64,000 nt of DNA, from positions 496,001 through 560,000 of the forward strand of contig NZ_CP080598.1 of assembly GCF_019598945.1 (NCBI RefSeq). Direction: 5' to 3'. A program made the translations under genes and the position numbers. Of the stretch, positions 1-8,091 are shown one piece after another. Each line of letters starts with the position of its first letter. Position 1 is the stretch's first letter. The stretch comes from Sphaerospermopsis torques-reginae ITEP-024. Its GTDB lineage: Bacteria; Cyanobacteriota; Cyanobacteriia; Cyanobacteriales; Nostocaceae. The notes beneath the pieces were generated by a model. The model saw only the letters and a program-made list of their open reading frames with translations. It did not search any database and was not told the origin of the DNA.

Positions 1-206
1 CCTAATTCCACTCCTTTATTGTTTAGTAAAATCGGTTCATTAATATCTCCATTAAGCGAATTTTCCAGCAAAGTAAATAATTTAGCAATAGAACTTTTAC
101 CAGAACTATTTTTACCAATCAAAATAGTAATTGGTTTTAATTGCATTGTCTGTTTTTCATAAAATGCTTTGTAATTTTCAAAAGAGACTGATTTTATTTT
201 TACCAT
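1..206 (-). CDS. AAA family ATPase, N-terminal part (runs off the left edge)
   Basis: Only the first 68 codons are present. The protein starts MVKIKSVSFENYKAF and has a clear Walker A motif, GKNSSGKSS, at about residues 33-41, preceded by the LKPITILIG strand typical of SMC/OLD-like AAA_15/AAA_21 ATPases. Such proteins are usually 400-600 residues and often act in defence or DNA repair with a partner nuclease. The partner, if any, would lie outside the window or be the doubtful ORF just upstream. The start is an ATG at 206. The family call is firm; the function is unknown. Confidence 0.75.
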   Translation of the reverse strand, partial: MVKIKSVSFENYKAFYEKQTMQLKPITILIGKNSSGKSSIAKLFTLLENSLNGDINEPILLNNKGVEL

Positions 207-218
207 GATTAATAAACC

Positions 219-425
219 TTATAAATTAATGTTCGGATTCTCAGAAATGAATGGTTCAGTAGTATAAATGCGATCGCTGCTGACTCCCAGCAACCGCACC
301 CCTACCGTACCAGCATCATTTACCCGCACAGACTCCGTTTCCAAAGTCACAGGCAAAGGTGTAATTAATAACTCTCGTTCTTCTCCTGTTAAGGATATTA
401 CACCTGCTATATAAAACCTAGACAA
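219..425 (-). CDS. small hypothetical protein (doubtful)
   Basis: A 68-codon frame begins with TTG (no ATG is available, and an in-frame TAA lies a few codons upstream). It ends 12 bp before the AAA ATPase start on the same strand, so it could be the first gene of that operon. The peptide, containing PLPVTLETESVRVNDAG, looks protein-like rather than random but I do not recognise a family. It includes a HIP1-like gcgatcgc. It could equally be the surviving tail of a longer decayed gene. Confidence 0.3.
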   Translation of the reverse strand: MSRFYIAGVISLTGEERELLITPLPVTLETESVRVNDAGTVGVRLLGVSSDRIYTTEPFISENPNINL

Positions 426-964
426 AGCTAGACTTTACTTTCTACTTCAACGGGAGCATGGGAGCGGTTATCCCTCAGTAGACTTGCACGCTGTAGCCCA
501 ACGCGACTTTCTCAGGTTAAGATTTGGAAACAGACTATCACTATCAATGCTTGGTTTTCGCGTCGGTAATAGTCTGATTCAATACTTGATATCTGAGGAT
601 TATATATCAAGTTGGCATTTTTCTGAGCTAACTTATGTCCATTTTTGTCAACATAAGTATATTATTGTCTATAAAATGGTCAACTTAGGACAAGCTCTTC
701 TTGTAACCAAAGCTTTGTCACCATAGACTGTGACAGATACAATCTGGCTTTGTATTGTTTTACGCCAAGATGATAATTCCGAGTTTACCATTGCCAGTTT
801 TCCACCATGTTTAACAGTTATCAGCTATCAGTTGTCAGTTACCAGTTATCACTGTCACCTTTTGCCTGTTCACTGGTTTAATAGTTATGTTGGTTAATTG
901 TCAATGGTTTCCTGTTTCACCGTCAAGCAGTAAGGAAGTTTTGAATGTAAATTTGATGCAAATT
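426..964. other. intergenic region with decayed sequence and short repeats
   Basis: No gene could be supported. On the minus strand at about 428-500 a short open stretch ends RSHAPVEVESKV-stop, which might be the tail of a lost gene. At about 820-850 there are gttatcagctatcagttgtc-like repeats common in this genome. No RNA gene was recognised. Confidence 0.5.
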
Positions 965-1906
965 TTATGACGGAAATTGCTCAACCTTAATACTGAGAGG
1001 AGCAATTTCCTGTTCCACAATTTTCCTTGCTGCTTCTAGCAGATACTCGTAATAAGTACGAGCAACAATAGATAATTGTTTACCTGCTGGATAAGCTATA
1101 TACCAAGTCCGCTTAATGGGAAAATGCTGTACATCCAAAATACTAAACTCATGGGCATCCGTCAACAAAGTGTGACGAGATAACACCGAAATTCCCAAGC
1201 CTCCAACTATAGCCTGTTTTATAGCTTCATTACTCCCTAATTCCAATTTTACCTTGACCTTGACCCCATGTTCGTCTAAGAGACTCTGCACAGCGCGGCG
1301 TGTACCCGAACCAGGTTCCCGCATAATAAACGGTTCTTCTCCCAGTCGTTCTATAGGAATATTTTTTTCCTTGGCTAAGGGATGTCCAGCAGGAGCAAAA
1401 ACCACCAAAGGATTTTCCAAAAAAGCCTCAAAATTGATATCCAAATGATCTGGAACTTGACTCATAATATACAAGTCATCCAAATTACCAATCATCCGAT
1501 CCAAAATACCTTCATGATTTGTCACCTGTAGCGAAATATCAATTCCCGGATACTGTTGGCAAAACGGACCCAACAAACGGGGAATAATATATTTAGCTGT
1601 GGTAATCACCGCCAACCGCAATTGACCTTGTTTTAGCCCTTTCAAATCTGCTACAGTCATTTCAAACTGGGCTATAGTCTCAAAAATCTGGCGACAAGTG
1701 GCAAATAACTCATGTCCCGCTTCTGTCAAAAATAAGCGTTTTCCCACCTGTTCAAACAATGGCAACCCGACAGATTTTGTTAGTTGCTTGATTTGCATTG
1801 ATACAGTCGGTTGGGTGAGAAATAACTCTTCAGCAGCACGGGTAAAGCTACCGTGTCTGGCAGCGGCCTCGAACACCTTCAACTGGTGCAGTGTCGCTTG
1901 GTTCAA
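965..1906 (-). CDS. LysR-type regulator of the CO2-concentrating mechanism (CmpR/NdhR type)
   Basis: This is a 313-residue LysR-family transcription factor. Residues 1-61 form the winged helix-turn-helix (TLHQLKVFEAAARHGSFTRA, then LTQPTVSMQIKQL). The rest is the periplasmic-binding-like effector domain with the LRLAVITTAKYIIPRLLG stretch seen in the cyanobacterial CmpR/NdhR(CcmR) group. Members sense photorespiratory and carbon metabolites and control bicarbonate transporters and NDH-1 CO2-uptake genes. Its position 570 bp downstream of ccmO on the same strand, in the ccm neighbourhood, fits that role. Sequence alone does not tell me whether it is the CmpR or the NdhR orthologue. It differs clearly from the RbcR subgroup at the N-terminus. 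Confidence 0.9.
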   Translation of the reverse strand: MNQATLHQLKVFEAAARHGSFTRAAEELFLTQPTVSMQIKQLTKSVGLPLFEQVGKRLFLTEAGHELFATCRQIFETIAQFEMTVADLKGLKQGQLRLAVITTAKYIIPRLLGPFCQQYPGIDISLQVTNHEGILDRMIGNLDDLYIMSQVPDHLDINFEAFLENPLVVFAPAGHPLAKEKNIPIERLGEEPFIMREPGSGTRRAVQSLLDEHGVKVKVKLELGSNEAIKQAIVGGLGISVLSRHTLLTDAHEFSILDVQHFPIKRTWYIAYPAGKQLSIVARTYYEYLLEAARKIVEQEIAPLSIKVEQFPS

Positions 1907-2476
1907 GGTGATTCTCCTCTAATAGCAGTTAATAGATAACTTAATTTGCTAGTTGTGTTAGAAGTTCAGAAGTTCAGAAGTTCAGAAGTTCAGAACCAAG
2001 AATTAAGTTTTTCCCCTACACCCCTACACCCTGACTTTTTTGTAACTAGCAACTTGAGTCAGATATATTAGTCAGCAGTAAGATTATAAAAACTCTTGTT
2101 TTACAAAGATTGTAGAAGTTGAGATGATCCTCATTATCTGCCGACTGCTATATATATTTAGTATTACTGAACACTGCAAAATTGTGTAGTGGCACACAAA
2201 GTTATGAGTGTAAGTATAGGTAAAAGTCTATCCTCGCTATCAGAAGTGTAGTATTGGACTTATGGAATTGAAAAGATATGATCAAAACAACACAAAACGT
2301 AAGATTCCTTCTAACCCTAGATGAATGCTGAATATCGAAAATATAGCATCAGGCAAGAGGCAAAAAGCAAGAGGCAAAAGGCAAAAGTAAAACCCTTGTC
2401 ATAAATAGGTTTGAGTTTTCCATAATGCCTTAATCTTCTTGTCCACAGCTACATTTAATTGACTCTTCACCATTCA
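1907..2476. other. intergenic region between ccmO and the LysR gene
   Basis: No coding gene is seen. At 1961-1995 there is an 8-bp tandem repeat (gaagttca, four copies). At about 2350-2390 there is an irregular run of ggcaaaag/gcaagag units that recurs elsewhere in the window. The LysR promoter should lie in the first 100-200 bp upstream of 1906, but I cannot point to defined -10/-35 boxes. Confidence 0.5.
1961..1995. repeat. 8-bp tandem repeat (gaagttca)4
   Basis: Four consecutive copies of gaagttca followed by a partial fifth. It belongs to the short tandem repeat class typical of heterocystous cyanobacteria. Confidence 0.85.
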
Positions 2477-3265
2477 TCATTCATCAATCCAAAGTTCTTC
2501 CTTAACTTTTACAGGCAATTTTGCTAAATCAGGTAATTCCACTGCTTCTGCATCGACAATTTTATCCTTGATATTCAAGGGTATATTCACTGGTTGACGT
2601 TCTTCCACCCAGCAACTAGCTATCGGTAAAGTTTGTTCCAACTCATCCAAAGGTCGCGGAATCACCATGACAGCGTTTAACTCACCAATCCTTTCTGCCT
2701 CATACATTCCCGCTTCTACAGCAACAGCCACATTAGCCACTGTACCCCGAATAATGGCAGTACATAAACCCGCACCGATTTTTTCATAGGAAGCTAAATG
2801 GACATCTGCTGATTTCAGCATAGCATCACAAGCCCCTACCATTGCCGGAAAACCACGAGTTTCGACCAAACCAATCGCTTGATTACTCAAACGGCTGTAA
2901 CTGCCATCCTCCATTATTTGCGTGAGACGGTTAATAGGTAGAACTATATCCAAATTGGGATAAGGCCGAGGAATAACCAAACTAGACACCAATTGTCCAA
3001 ACTGTTCTGCTGTTTGTACACCAGCTTCTACAGCTAGACGCACATCAGCAATATTACCCCGAACAATAGCCGTACAGTGACCACTACCAATTTTTTCATA
3101 GCCGACTAAATGAACACCAGCCGACTTGAGCATCATATCAGCCGTGCCAACAATAGCCGGAAAACTGAGAGTGGATACCATACCCAAGGCTGCATCCTTG
3201 AGGGGATCGCGGCGACGTGGTGCATGGATGGTACTAAGAGAGCGTTGGTTGTATGTTTCCATCAT
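2477..3265 (-). CDS. ccmO: carboxysome shell protein CcmO (double BMC domain)
   Basis: CcmO is a pseudohexamer-forming shell protein of the beta-carboxysome with two tandem BMC domains. Both copies show the hallmark GMVSTLSFPAIVG / GLVETRGFPAMVG start, a YEKIGSG/YEKIGAG segment, and VIPRP at the end. A hydrophilic C-terminal tail of about 50 residues follows. I place the start at the ATG at 3265 (MMETYNQRSL). The frame is open further upstream to a TTG at 3304, but those 13 codons lie in the ccmN-ccmO gap and have no Shine-Dalgarno support. The ATG at 3262 is equally possible. It is the last gene of the ccm cluster, 46 bp after ccmN. Confidence 0.95.
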   Translation of the reverse strand: MMETYNQRSLSTIHAPRRRDPLKDAALGMVSTLSFPAIVGTADMMLKSAGVHLVGYEKIGSGHCTAIVRGNIADVRLAVEAGVQTAEQFGQLVSSLVIPRPYPNLDIVLPINRLTQIMEDGSYSRLSNQAIGLVETRGFPAMVGACDAMLKSADVHLASYEKIGAGLCTAIIRGTVANVAVAVEAGMYEAERIGELNAVMVIPRPLDELEQTLPIASCWVEERQPVNIPLNIKDKIVDAEAVELPDLAKLPVKVKEELWIDE

Positions 3266-3311
3266 AAATTCACCAGGATTCTCGCAAAGGCAGACAACTA
3301 ACAAATAACAC

Positions 3312-4094
3312 TTACTCTGAGGAATTTTCAGAGTTTTGGTTGCTCAAGGGTTGCCGATTGGGAAACAATGTAGTCAATAGTCTATTAATGCTTCCTTGTC
3401 CATATATCTGTGTTCCAAAAATTTGAGAACTTTCTGTGTTAGCTGGACTTGGTTCGGGTTCTTGAGTGTTAGTTGCTTGTGAACCTGGGAGATTTGTTTC
3501 TGTGGGGGTAGAGTCAGTAACTAGGGGAGTTTCTGCAACAGGAGGTGACTGGCTTTTAGGAATGGGAGAAGGTGGAGGTACGGAAATAGATTCTTGTTTA
3601 AAATCCACAAAAGCCGCAGCAGAAAATTGAGTATAAGTAACTACGTTTTCCTTGGGTGTTTCAGGTTCTGCTTCTGGGGGATTTTTCTCAGTGGTATCAG
3701 AGGCCGTTTCTACCTCCTGTTGATTTTGATTTTCATCAATTTGCCGACTGCTATCTCCCAGAATTGAACCTGATGGTACTACTTGCTCCGGTGCGACGGA
3801 ACAGTTAAACACTGTCGTAGCAGCACCGATACAAGCATTAGCCCCAATTTTGCCTTGGCCAACCATCAAAAAGCCGGCTCCCAGGTTTGCTCCTGCTTCT
3901 ATTTCTAGGATACCCTCATTGACTTGGAGAATTGACCCCATGCCAATACATACTCCAGGACCAATAATAATTTTACTGTTGGCAGCTGCTTGGAGTATTA
4001 CCCCTGGTGCTATTACTGCACTGGGATGAATATTCACTTCGCCACTAATATAAGAATCAAATTTGTCGCTGAGGCGAAGCAACGGCACAGACAT
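3312..4094 (-). CDS. ccmN: carboxysome assembly protein CcmN
   Basis: CcmN links the CcmM-RuBisCO cargo to the CcmK shell. Residues about 18-112 are left-handed beta-helix hexapeptide repeats (IHPSAVIAPGVILQ, IIIGPGVCIGMGS). A long Pro/Glu/Ser/Thr-rich linker (about 115-225) follows. The C-terminus holds the amphipathic encapsulation peptide at about 229-247 (QIYGQGSINRLLTTLFPNR), which binds the shell in characterised CcmN proteins. The 260-residue length is longer than in Synechococcus because of the linker. It lies between ccmM and ccmO on the minus strand. The start is the ATG opening MSVPLLRL. Confidence 0.95.
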   Translation of the reverse strand: MSVPLLRLSDKFDSYISGEVNIHPSAVIAPGVILQAAANSKIIIGPGVCIGMGSILQVNEGILEIEAGANLGAGFLMVGQGKIGANACIGAATTVFNCSVAPEQVVPSGSILGDSSRQIDENQNQQEVETASDTTEKNPPEAEPETPKENVVTYTQFSAAAFVDFKQESISVPPPSPIPKSQSPPVAETPLVTDSTPTETNLPGSQATNTQEPEPSPANTESSQIFGTQIYGQGSINRLLTTLFPNRQPLSNQNSENSSE

Positions 4095-4153
4095 GGATTT
4101 TCTTACCTCGGAAGCCGGAAAAATTAATGTTGAATATTTTGAGATAGGTCGGT

Positions 4154-4197
4154 GGGGGAAGCAGGGGAAGCAGGGGAAGCAGGGGAAACAGGGGAAG
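4154..4197. repeat. 9-bp tandem repeat (gcaggggaa)n between ccmM and ccmN
   Basis: About four copies of gcaggggaa sit in the ccmM-ccmN gap. They are followed at about 4250-4278 by gtcacct heptamers. The 189-bp ccmM-ccmN gap is therefore mostly repeat. Confidence 0.8.
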
Positions 4198-4283
4198 AAA
4201 AATTAATTCTTTATTCTTAAATTCTCTTGACTCCTGACTCCTGGAAATACTGTCACCTGTCACCTGTCACCTGTCACCTAAAA

Positions 4284-5264
4284 TTATGGACGCTGAATAA
4301 TTGCTTCTAATACGCGGCGTTTTGCTGCGGTGTCAATACCAATTAAACGCACGTATTCACCGGGATATTCAGAGAGGCAAGCTTCCACAGCAGCGATCGC
4401 ATCTCTTTCTGTTCTGGCTTCAATTTGTCCGGCACTCGCCCAAGTTCCTGTACGGAAACGGCGCTGGTCTACGTGTTCCAGGCTAATTTTCAACCCACCT
4501 TGTAACAACTGTCTCAGTTGATCTACTACTTCTGCACTCAACCGGGTACTGGTTGCGGTTGCAGTTGCGGTTGTAGTTCCACCACCATAAGAAGCTGCTG
4601 CTGGTTTCGCTGTGCCAGAAGATACTACTTGACCGTTAGGACGCTGGATAATGGTTTCCAATACGCGACGTTTAGCTTTGGTGTCAATGCCAATTAAACG
4701 TACATATTCCCCCTGATGGGAAACCATACAATCTTCTAACGCTGCTACTACCTCATTAGCAGAATTTGTTTCAATGGGTTGGCAGTTTTGCCATGTACCT
4801 GTACGGAAACGACGCTCATCCACGTGTTCTGTACCAATTTTGTAGCCATTAGCCAAAAGTTGGCGAATTTGGTTAATGGTTTCGGCACTGAGGCTACCAC
4901 TGGCAACAGCACCGTTACCATTACCATTGCCGTTGTAGCTGCTGTAAGATGTAGCCGCCGGAGCTTTAAAGCTAGATGTACCGTTGCTAACTACACCATC
5001 AGGACGTTGAATGATGGTTTCTAATACCCGTTTTCTACCATTGTCAATGCCGAACAACCGCACGTACTCGCCACTGTGGTCTACTAAACAAGATTCTAAG
5101 GCTGCGATCGCTTGCCCTAATGACCGGGTTTCAATAGCCTTACAGCTTTGCCAAGAACCTGTGCGGAAACGTCTTTGATCTACGTGTTCAGTGCCAATTT
5201 TATAACCTTGTTCCAGTAGATAGCGCACTTGCTCTATCGTTTCTGCACCCAATTTGCTTGCCAC
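4284..5264 (-). CDS. ccmM: CcmM short form (M35-type) from an internal GTG start
   Basis: Codon 230 of ccmM is GTG (5264-5262). It is preceded on the coding strand by AGGAGT (5276-5271) with a 6-base spacer, a strong Shine-Dalgarno arrangement exactly at the junction between the gamma-CA domain and the first SSUL domain. In Synechococcus, a short CcmM (M35) consisting only of SSUL domains is made by internal translation. This site would give a 326-residue protein with all three SSULs. The site is seen in the sequence; its use is inferred from the family. Confidence 0.75.
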   Translation of the reverse strand: MASKLGAETIEQVRYLLEQGYKIGTEHVDQRRFRTGSWQSCKAIETRSLGQAIAALESCLVDHSGEYVRLFGIDNGRKRVLETIIQRPDGVVSNGTSSFKAPAATSYSSYNGNGNGNGAVASGSLSAETINQIRQLLANGYKIGTEHVDERRFRTGTWQNCQPIETNSANEVVAALEDCMVSHQGEYVRLIGIDTKAKRRVLETIIQRPNGQVVSSGTAKPAAASYGGGTTTATATATSTRLSAEVVDQLRQLLQGGLKISLEHVDQRRFRTGTWASAGQIEARTERDAIAAVEACLSEYPGEYVRLIGIDTAAKRRVLEAIIQRP

Positions 5265-5951
5265 TTCACTACTCCTATCCAATTCTTCAACGGTAATGCT
5301 TGTATAAGATTTTGCCCCAGAAACATTCAGTTCATCCCGAATTGGGGTAATACACTTGAGATCCTCTGCACAGCGATAACCAGCCCGCAAAGCCTGATTT
5401 ATCCCCACAACGTGGTGAGCAAATTGCTGATCCTGATCTTGTACATCTGGCAGACGATCCGCTTGTTGCTGGGTCGTAATAATAGAGCCAGAAGCTACGT
5501 ATTTTCCCGGGGGAATTTCTACATCTTGTATTAATGCGTGCATCATAACGATGCAACCTGCTCCGACTCTGGCATTAAAGACAGTGGAGCGAAAACCTAT
5601 AAAGCAACTGTCCCCAACATAAGCTGGTCCATGAATCAGCGCCATGTGGGTAATAGAAGCATTTTTACCAATCCATACCGAGTATTTTTCGCCATCATCA
5701 CCAATTACTCGGCCTTGCTCCAACCCATGAATGACTACACCATCTTGAATATTAGTATTTTCACCAATATAAAAAGGTGTACCTTCATCTGCTCTAATCG
5801 AAGTTCCTGGAGCAATAATCACATTCTGACCCAGGTGTACATCCCCAATGAGATTACAAGAAGAATGTACAAATGCGGTTTGATGGATATCGGGTTCAGC
5901 TAAACTCCTAGACCACGGGGTTGGGGGTGCCGCCGTGCTGCGGACTGCCAT
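4284..5951 (-). CDS. ccmM: carboxysome scaffold / carbonic anhydrase CcmM (full-length form, 3 SSUL domains)
   Basis: CcmM condenses RuBisCO into the carboxysome core and can act as a gamma carbonic anhydrase. Residues 1-210 form the gamma-CA beta-helix. The zinc ligands are His75, His102 and His107 ([15 protein letters not shown]). Cys194 and Cys200 (YRCAEDLKC) match the cysteine pair whose oxidation activates CcmM of Thermosynechococcus, so the enzyme is probably active. Three RbcS-like SSUL domains follow at about 236-317, 354-437 and 470-555, each ending LE(T/A)IIQRP. They are joined by Ser/Gly/Asn/Thr/Ala-rich linkers. SSUL1 has cysteines 270 and 288, SSUL2 has 390 and 408, and SSUL3 keeps only Cys525. 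The gene lies between ccmL and ccmN. The start is the ATG at 5951, after an AGGAGG-like sequence. Confidence 0.97.
   Translation of the reverse strand: MAVRSTAAPPTPWSRSLAEPDIHQTAFVHSSCNLIGDVHLGQNVIIAPGTSIRADEGTPFYIGENTNIQDGVVIHGLEQGRVIGDDGEKYSVWIGKNASITHMALIHGPAYVGDSCFIGFRSTVFNARVGAGCIVMMHALIQDVEIPPGKYVASGSIITTQQQADRLPDVQDQDQQFAHHVVGINQALRAGYRCAEDLKCITPIRDELNVSGAKSYTSITVEELDRSSEVASKLGAETIEQVRYLLEQGYKIGTEHVDQRRFRTGSWQSCKAIETRSLGQAIAALESCLVDHSGEYVRLFGIDNGRKRVLETIIQRPDGVVSNGTSSFKAPAATSYSSYNGNGNGNGAVASGSLSAETINQIRQLLANGYKIGTEHVDERRFRTGTWQNCQPIETNSANEVVAALEDCMVSHQGEYVRLIGIDTKAKRRVLETIIQRPNGQVVSSGTAKPAAASYGGGTTTATATATSTRLSAEVVDQLRQLLQGGLKISLEHVDQRRFRTGTWASAGQIEARTERDAIAAVEACLSEYPGEYVRLIGIDTAAKRRVLEAIIQRP
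5264..5276 (-). promoter_or_regulatory. internal ribosome binding site in ccmM
   Basis: On the coding strand, AGGAGT lies 6 bases before GTG codon 230 (GAAGTGGCAAGC context). It decides the start of the short CcmM form. Confidence 0.7.
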
Positions 5952-5990
5952 TGTGAGATTCCTCCTGAAATATGCTTTTTGTCAGTTTTT

Positions 5991-6152
5991 AGTGGTCAGT
6001 GGTCAGTAATCAGTAATCAGTGGTCAGTAATCAGTGGTCAGTAATCAGTGGTCAGTAATCAGTGGTTGGTGGTTATTCTTGCCCCCCTGCTCCCTGCTCC
6101 CTGCTCCCCTGCTATATACTTCTGTCACCTGTCACCTGTCACCTGTCACCTG
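5991..6152. repeat. short tandem repeat block between ccmL and ccmM
   Basis: Three repeat types lie in series: cagt(a/g)(a/g)t-type units (5991-6069), ctgctccc units (about 6086-6110) and gtcacct heptamers (6123-6152). They occupy nearly all of the 209-bp gap inside the ccm operon. Variation in copy number could alter ccmM leader length. Confidence 0.85.
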
Positions 6153-6160
6153 TTCCCTGA

Positions 6161-6463
6161 CTATTTATATTGATCTTTTTTGCTGTAAATGAAACGATCT
6201 TCAACGTGAATTGTATCTATTATCGCCACTACTGCTGCATCTAACGGACGTTGTTCATTTCCAAGAACTTGACGAGCGGCACTGCCTCTACTTACAAGTA
6301 CCCACTCATCTACTCCTGCTCCCACACTATCGGCTGCTACCTCATATTCTGAGAGGAGATTTCCGTTTTCATCTACTAATTGCAACATTAGTAGTTTTAC
6401 ACCCCGCAGACTCGGATCTTTTTGGGTGCTAACTACTGTGCCACGCACTTTAGCAATTTGCAT
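6161..6463 (-). CDS. ccmL: carboxysome vertex protein CcmL
   Basis: This is a pentameric vertex protein of the CcmL/EutN family, 100 residues, the usual length. The sequence begins MQIAKVRGTVVSTQKDP and carries the conserved LRGVKLLMLQ, a DSVGAGVDEWVLVSRGSAAR core and an AVVAIIDTI C-terminal strand. It caps the twelve vertices of the icosahedral shell. It lies 6 bp after ccmK1 and is surely co-transcribed with it. Confidence 0.97.
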   Translation of the reverse strand: MQIAKVRGTVVSTQKDPSLRGVKLLMLQLVDENGNLLSEYEVAADSVGAGVDEWVLVSRGSAARQVLGNEQRPLDAAVVAIIDTIHVEDRFIYSKKDQYK

Positions 6464-6469
6464 TCTTAA

Positions 6470-6814
6470 TTATTGTCTGCTTCTGAAAGGACGAATTCCG
6501 CTTACACCTTCCCGGAATTGTTCAACATCCTCTGTATATCTAATTGGCAGTACATATTCCAGGTTTTCGTGAGGACGAGCAATGATGTGTGTAGACAACA
6601 CTTGTCCACCGTTGACTCGTTTCACGTTTTCTACTCCTGCTGCTACAGAAGCTTGGACTTCGGAAACGTCACCACGCACGATAACTGTTACCCGACCGCT
6701 ACCAATTTTTTCATAGCCTACTAAGGTAACACGAGCCGCTTTTACCATCGCATCAGCAGCTTCTACTACTGCTGGAAAGCCCAGGGTTTCCACCATTCCC
6801 ACTGCAATTGACAT
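6470..6814 (-). CDS. ccmK1: carboxysome shell hexamer protein CcmK1
   Basis: This single-BMC-domain protein (114 residues) forms the hexagonal facets of the carboxysome. It starts [20 protein letters not shown] and contains the pore-lining [15 protein letters not shown] and the [19 protein letters not shown] end. Compared with the neighbouring ccmK it has an extra C-terminal tail of about 10 residues ([12 protein letters not shown]), as CcmK1 has relative to CcmK2 in Synechocystis. The two copies are almost identical over the BMC core, so they are tandem duplicates. A GGAT-type ribosome binding site precedes the ATG. Confidence 0.95.
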   Translation of the reverse strand: MSIAVGMVETLGFPAVVEAADAMVKAARVTLVGYEKIGSGRVTVIVRGDVSEVQASVAAGVENVKRVNGGQVLSTHIIARPHENLEYVLPIRYTEDVEQFREGVSGIRPFRSRQ

Positions 6815-6913
6815 TATTCTTTTATCCTTAAATCAAATTTTTCAACAAGCACCAAACAAACAAATTTTCCACGTAAGCAAGCAAATCCTTTAACCACTTT
6901 ATTTTAAAAGTGT

Positions 6914-7222
6914 TTAGGTTCGGAACTGTTCTACTGCTTCTGTGTACCGAATCGGTAATACATATTCTAGGTTTTCGTGGGGACGAGCAATGATATGAGT
7001 AGATAACACTTCTCCACCATTGACTCTTCTAGCTGCTTCAATTCCCGCTGCTACTGAAGCTTGTACTTCAGATACATCACCCCGCACAATTACGGTAACA
7101 CGCGCACTACCGATTTTTTCATAGCCTACTAAGGTAACACGGGCTGCTTTTACCATCGCATCCGCAGCTTCTACTACTGCTGGAAACCCTTTTGTCTCAA
7201 TCATTCCAACTGCAATTGGCAT
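6914..7222 (-). CDS. ccmK2: carboxysome shell hexamer protein CcmK2
   Basis: First gene of the ccm operon, a 102-residue BMC-domain shell protein ([49 protein letters not shown]). CcmK2 is normally the main facet tile, and its pore is thought to pass bicarbonate and RuBP. The start is the ATG at 7222 with AGGAG seven bases upstream. The large region 7223-8091 upstream must hold the ccm promoter, divergent from ndhF4. Confidence 0.95.
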   Translation of the reverse strand: MPIAVGMIETKGFPAVVEAADAMVKAARVTLVGYEKIGSARVTVIVRGDVSEVQASVAAGIEAARRVNGGEVLSTHIIARPHENLEYVLPIRYTEAVEQFRT

Positions 7223-8091
7223 CGCAGAACTCCTAAAAATTTAATACAATCTGTACTATGGGTGTATTTTTTGACGGGGATGCTCATTTTGAGCATTGGA
7301 GAAAAATACTTCTAAAATTAAGGATATGAAACCTTGGCATCCCTGGCAACATAAATTACTATAATAGTTTATAATAAAATACTTTTAAAAAACTTAACAA
7401 AACTTAATATACCCAAAAAATACATCAAAGTTCACGGTTTCCTAGAGTGGCTACTTATGCTTTATAATTTTTTTATTACTTTAAAAAATCACATTCATAA
7501 CCACGGCTAATCTGAACTACTCAGGATTGAACAGAGGCTGTATATTCTACTGTCTCAGTCTTTCCTTGATTTTTGCTATTGGCACAGATATTGAATGAAA
7601 AATATATAAGATTTTTAAATATAAAGTATAAAGTTCTTTTTTCAAAGTAGGAAGACAAATTTCCCATTAGAAGATAATTAGTCAGCATTCAGCTATCAGT
7701 AATCAGTTTTAACCTATTATAAGCAGAGAGGTTTTTGATGAAATTAAAAGTTTGGCCAATTCCACAATACAAATTTACAGACTGGCTTTTGTCTTGGTTT
7801 TTTTTAACAAGATTGCTGAATACTGAAGATCAGTAAATGCTGCGAAATCTGTAAATTTTGTAAATTTTGTAAACTTTGTAAACTTTGTAAACTTTGTAAA
7901 TTTTGTAAATTTATATCTAACTGCCCGTGAATAGCGCAGGTAAAAGTAAAAATAAAGTAAAAATACTGATTCAAGTTTTTTGAGAAATAGTTAAGAAAAA
8001 CTTGATTTTTTCAAAATTAACATTTTTTAAGCAAATGATTGATTTAAGGCTGTTTAAGAAACCAAAGGCTGATTCGTCAAGGAAAAATTAA
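7223..8091. promoter_or_regulatory. divergent control region between ccmK2 and ndhF4
   Basis: This 869-bp, AT-rich region separates two divergent inorganic-carbon operons, so it should carry both promoters and sites for LysR-type regulators. I cannot define the boxes. Seven near-perfect copies of a 9-bp unit lie at 7851-7913, and a related aaatttacag stretch lies at about 7770. A short run of 10-20 codons near 7741-7840 opens with ATG AAA TTA AAA but I do not consider it a gene. Confidence 0.6.
7851..7913. repeat. 9-bp tandem repeat (gtaaa[t/c]ttt)7
   Basis: Seven consecutive 9-bp units follow the pattern T,T,C,C,C,T,T at the variable position, so the array is itself nearly symmetric. It lies about 180 bp upstream of ndhF4. 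Confidence 0.9.

Noticed and set aside
484-726. 80-codon plus-strand frame with TTG start
   Set aside because: No ribosome binding site, no protein-like pattern, and the first codons resemble decayed repeat DNA.
2477-3304. Upstream TTG start of ccmO at 3304
   Set aside because: The extra 13 residues lie in the short gap to ccmN and have no ribosome binding site; MMETYNQ is a better start.
4057-4263. 68-codon minus-strand frame upstream of ccmN
   Set aside because: Its Leu-Pro-rich stretch is the gcaggggaa repeat read on the other strand, and it overlaps the real start of ccmN in another frame.
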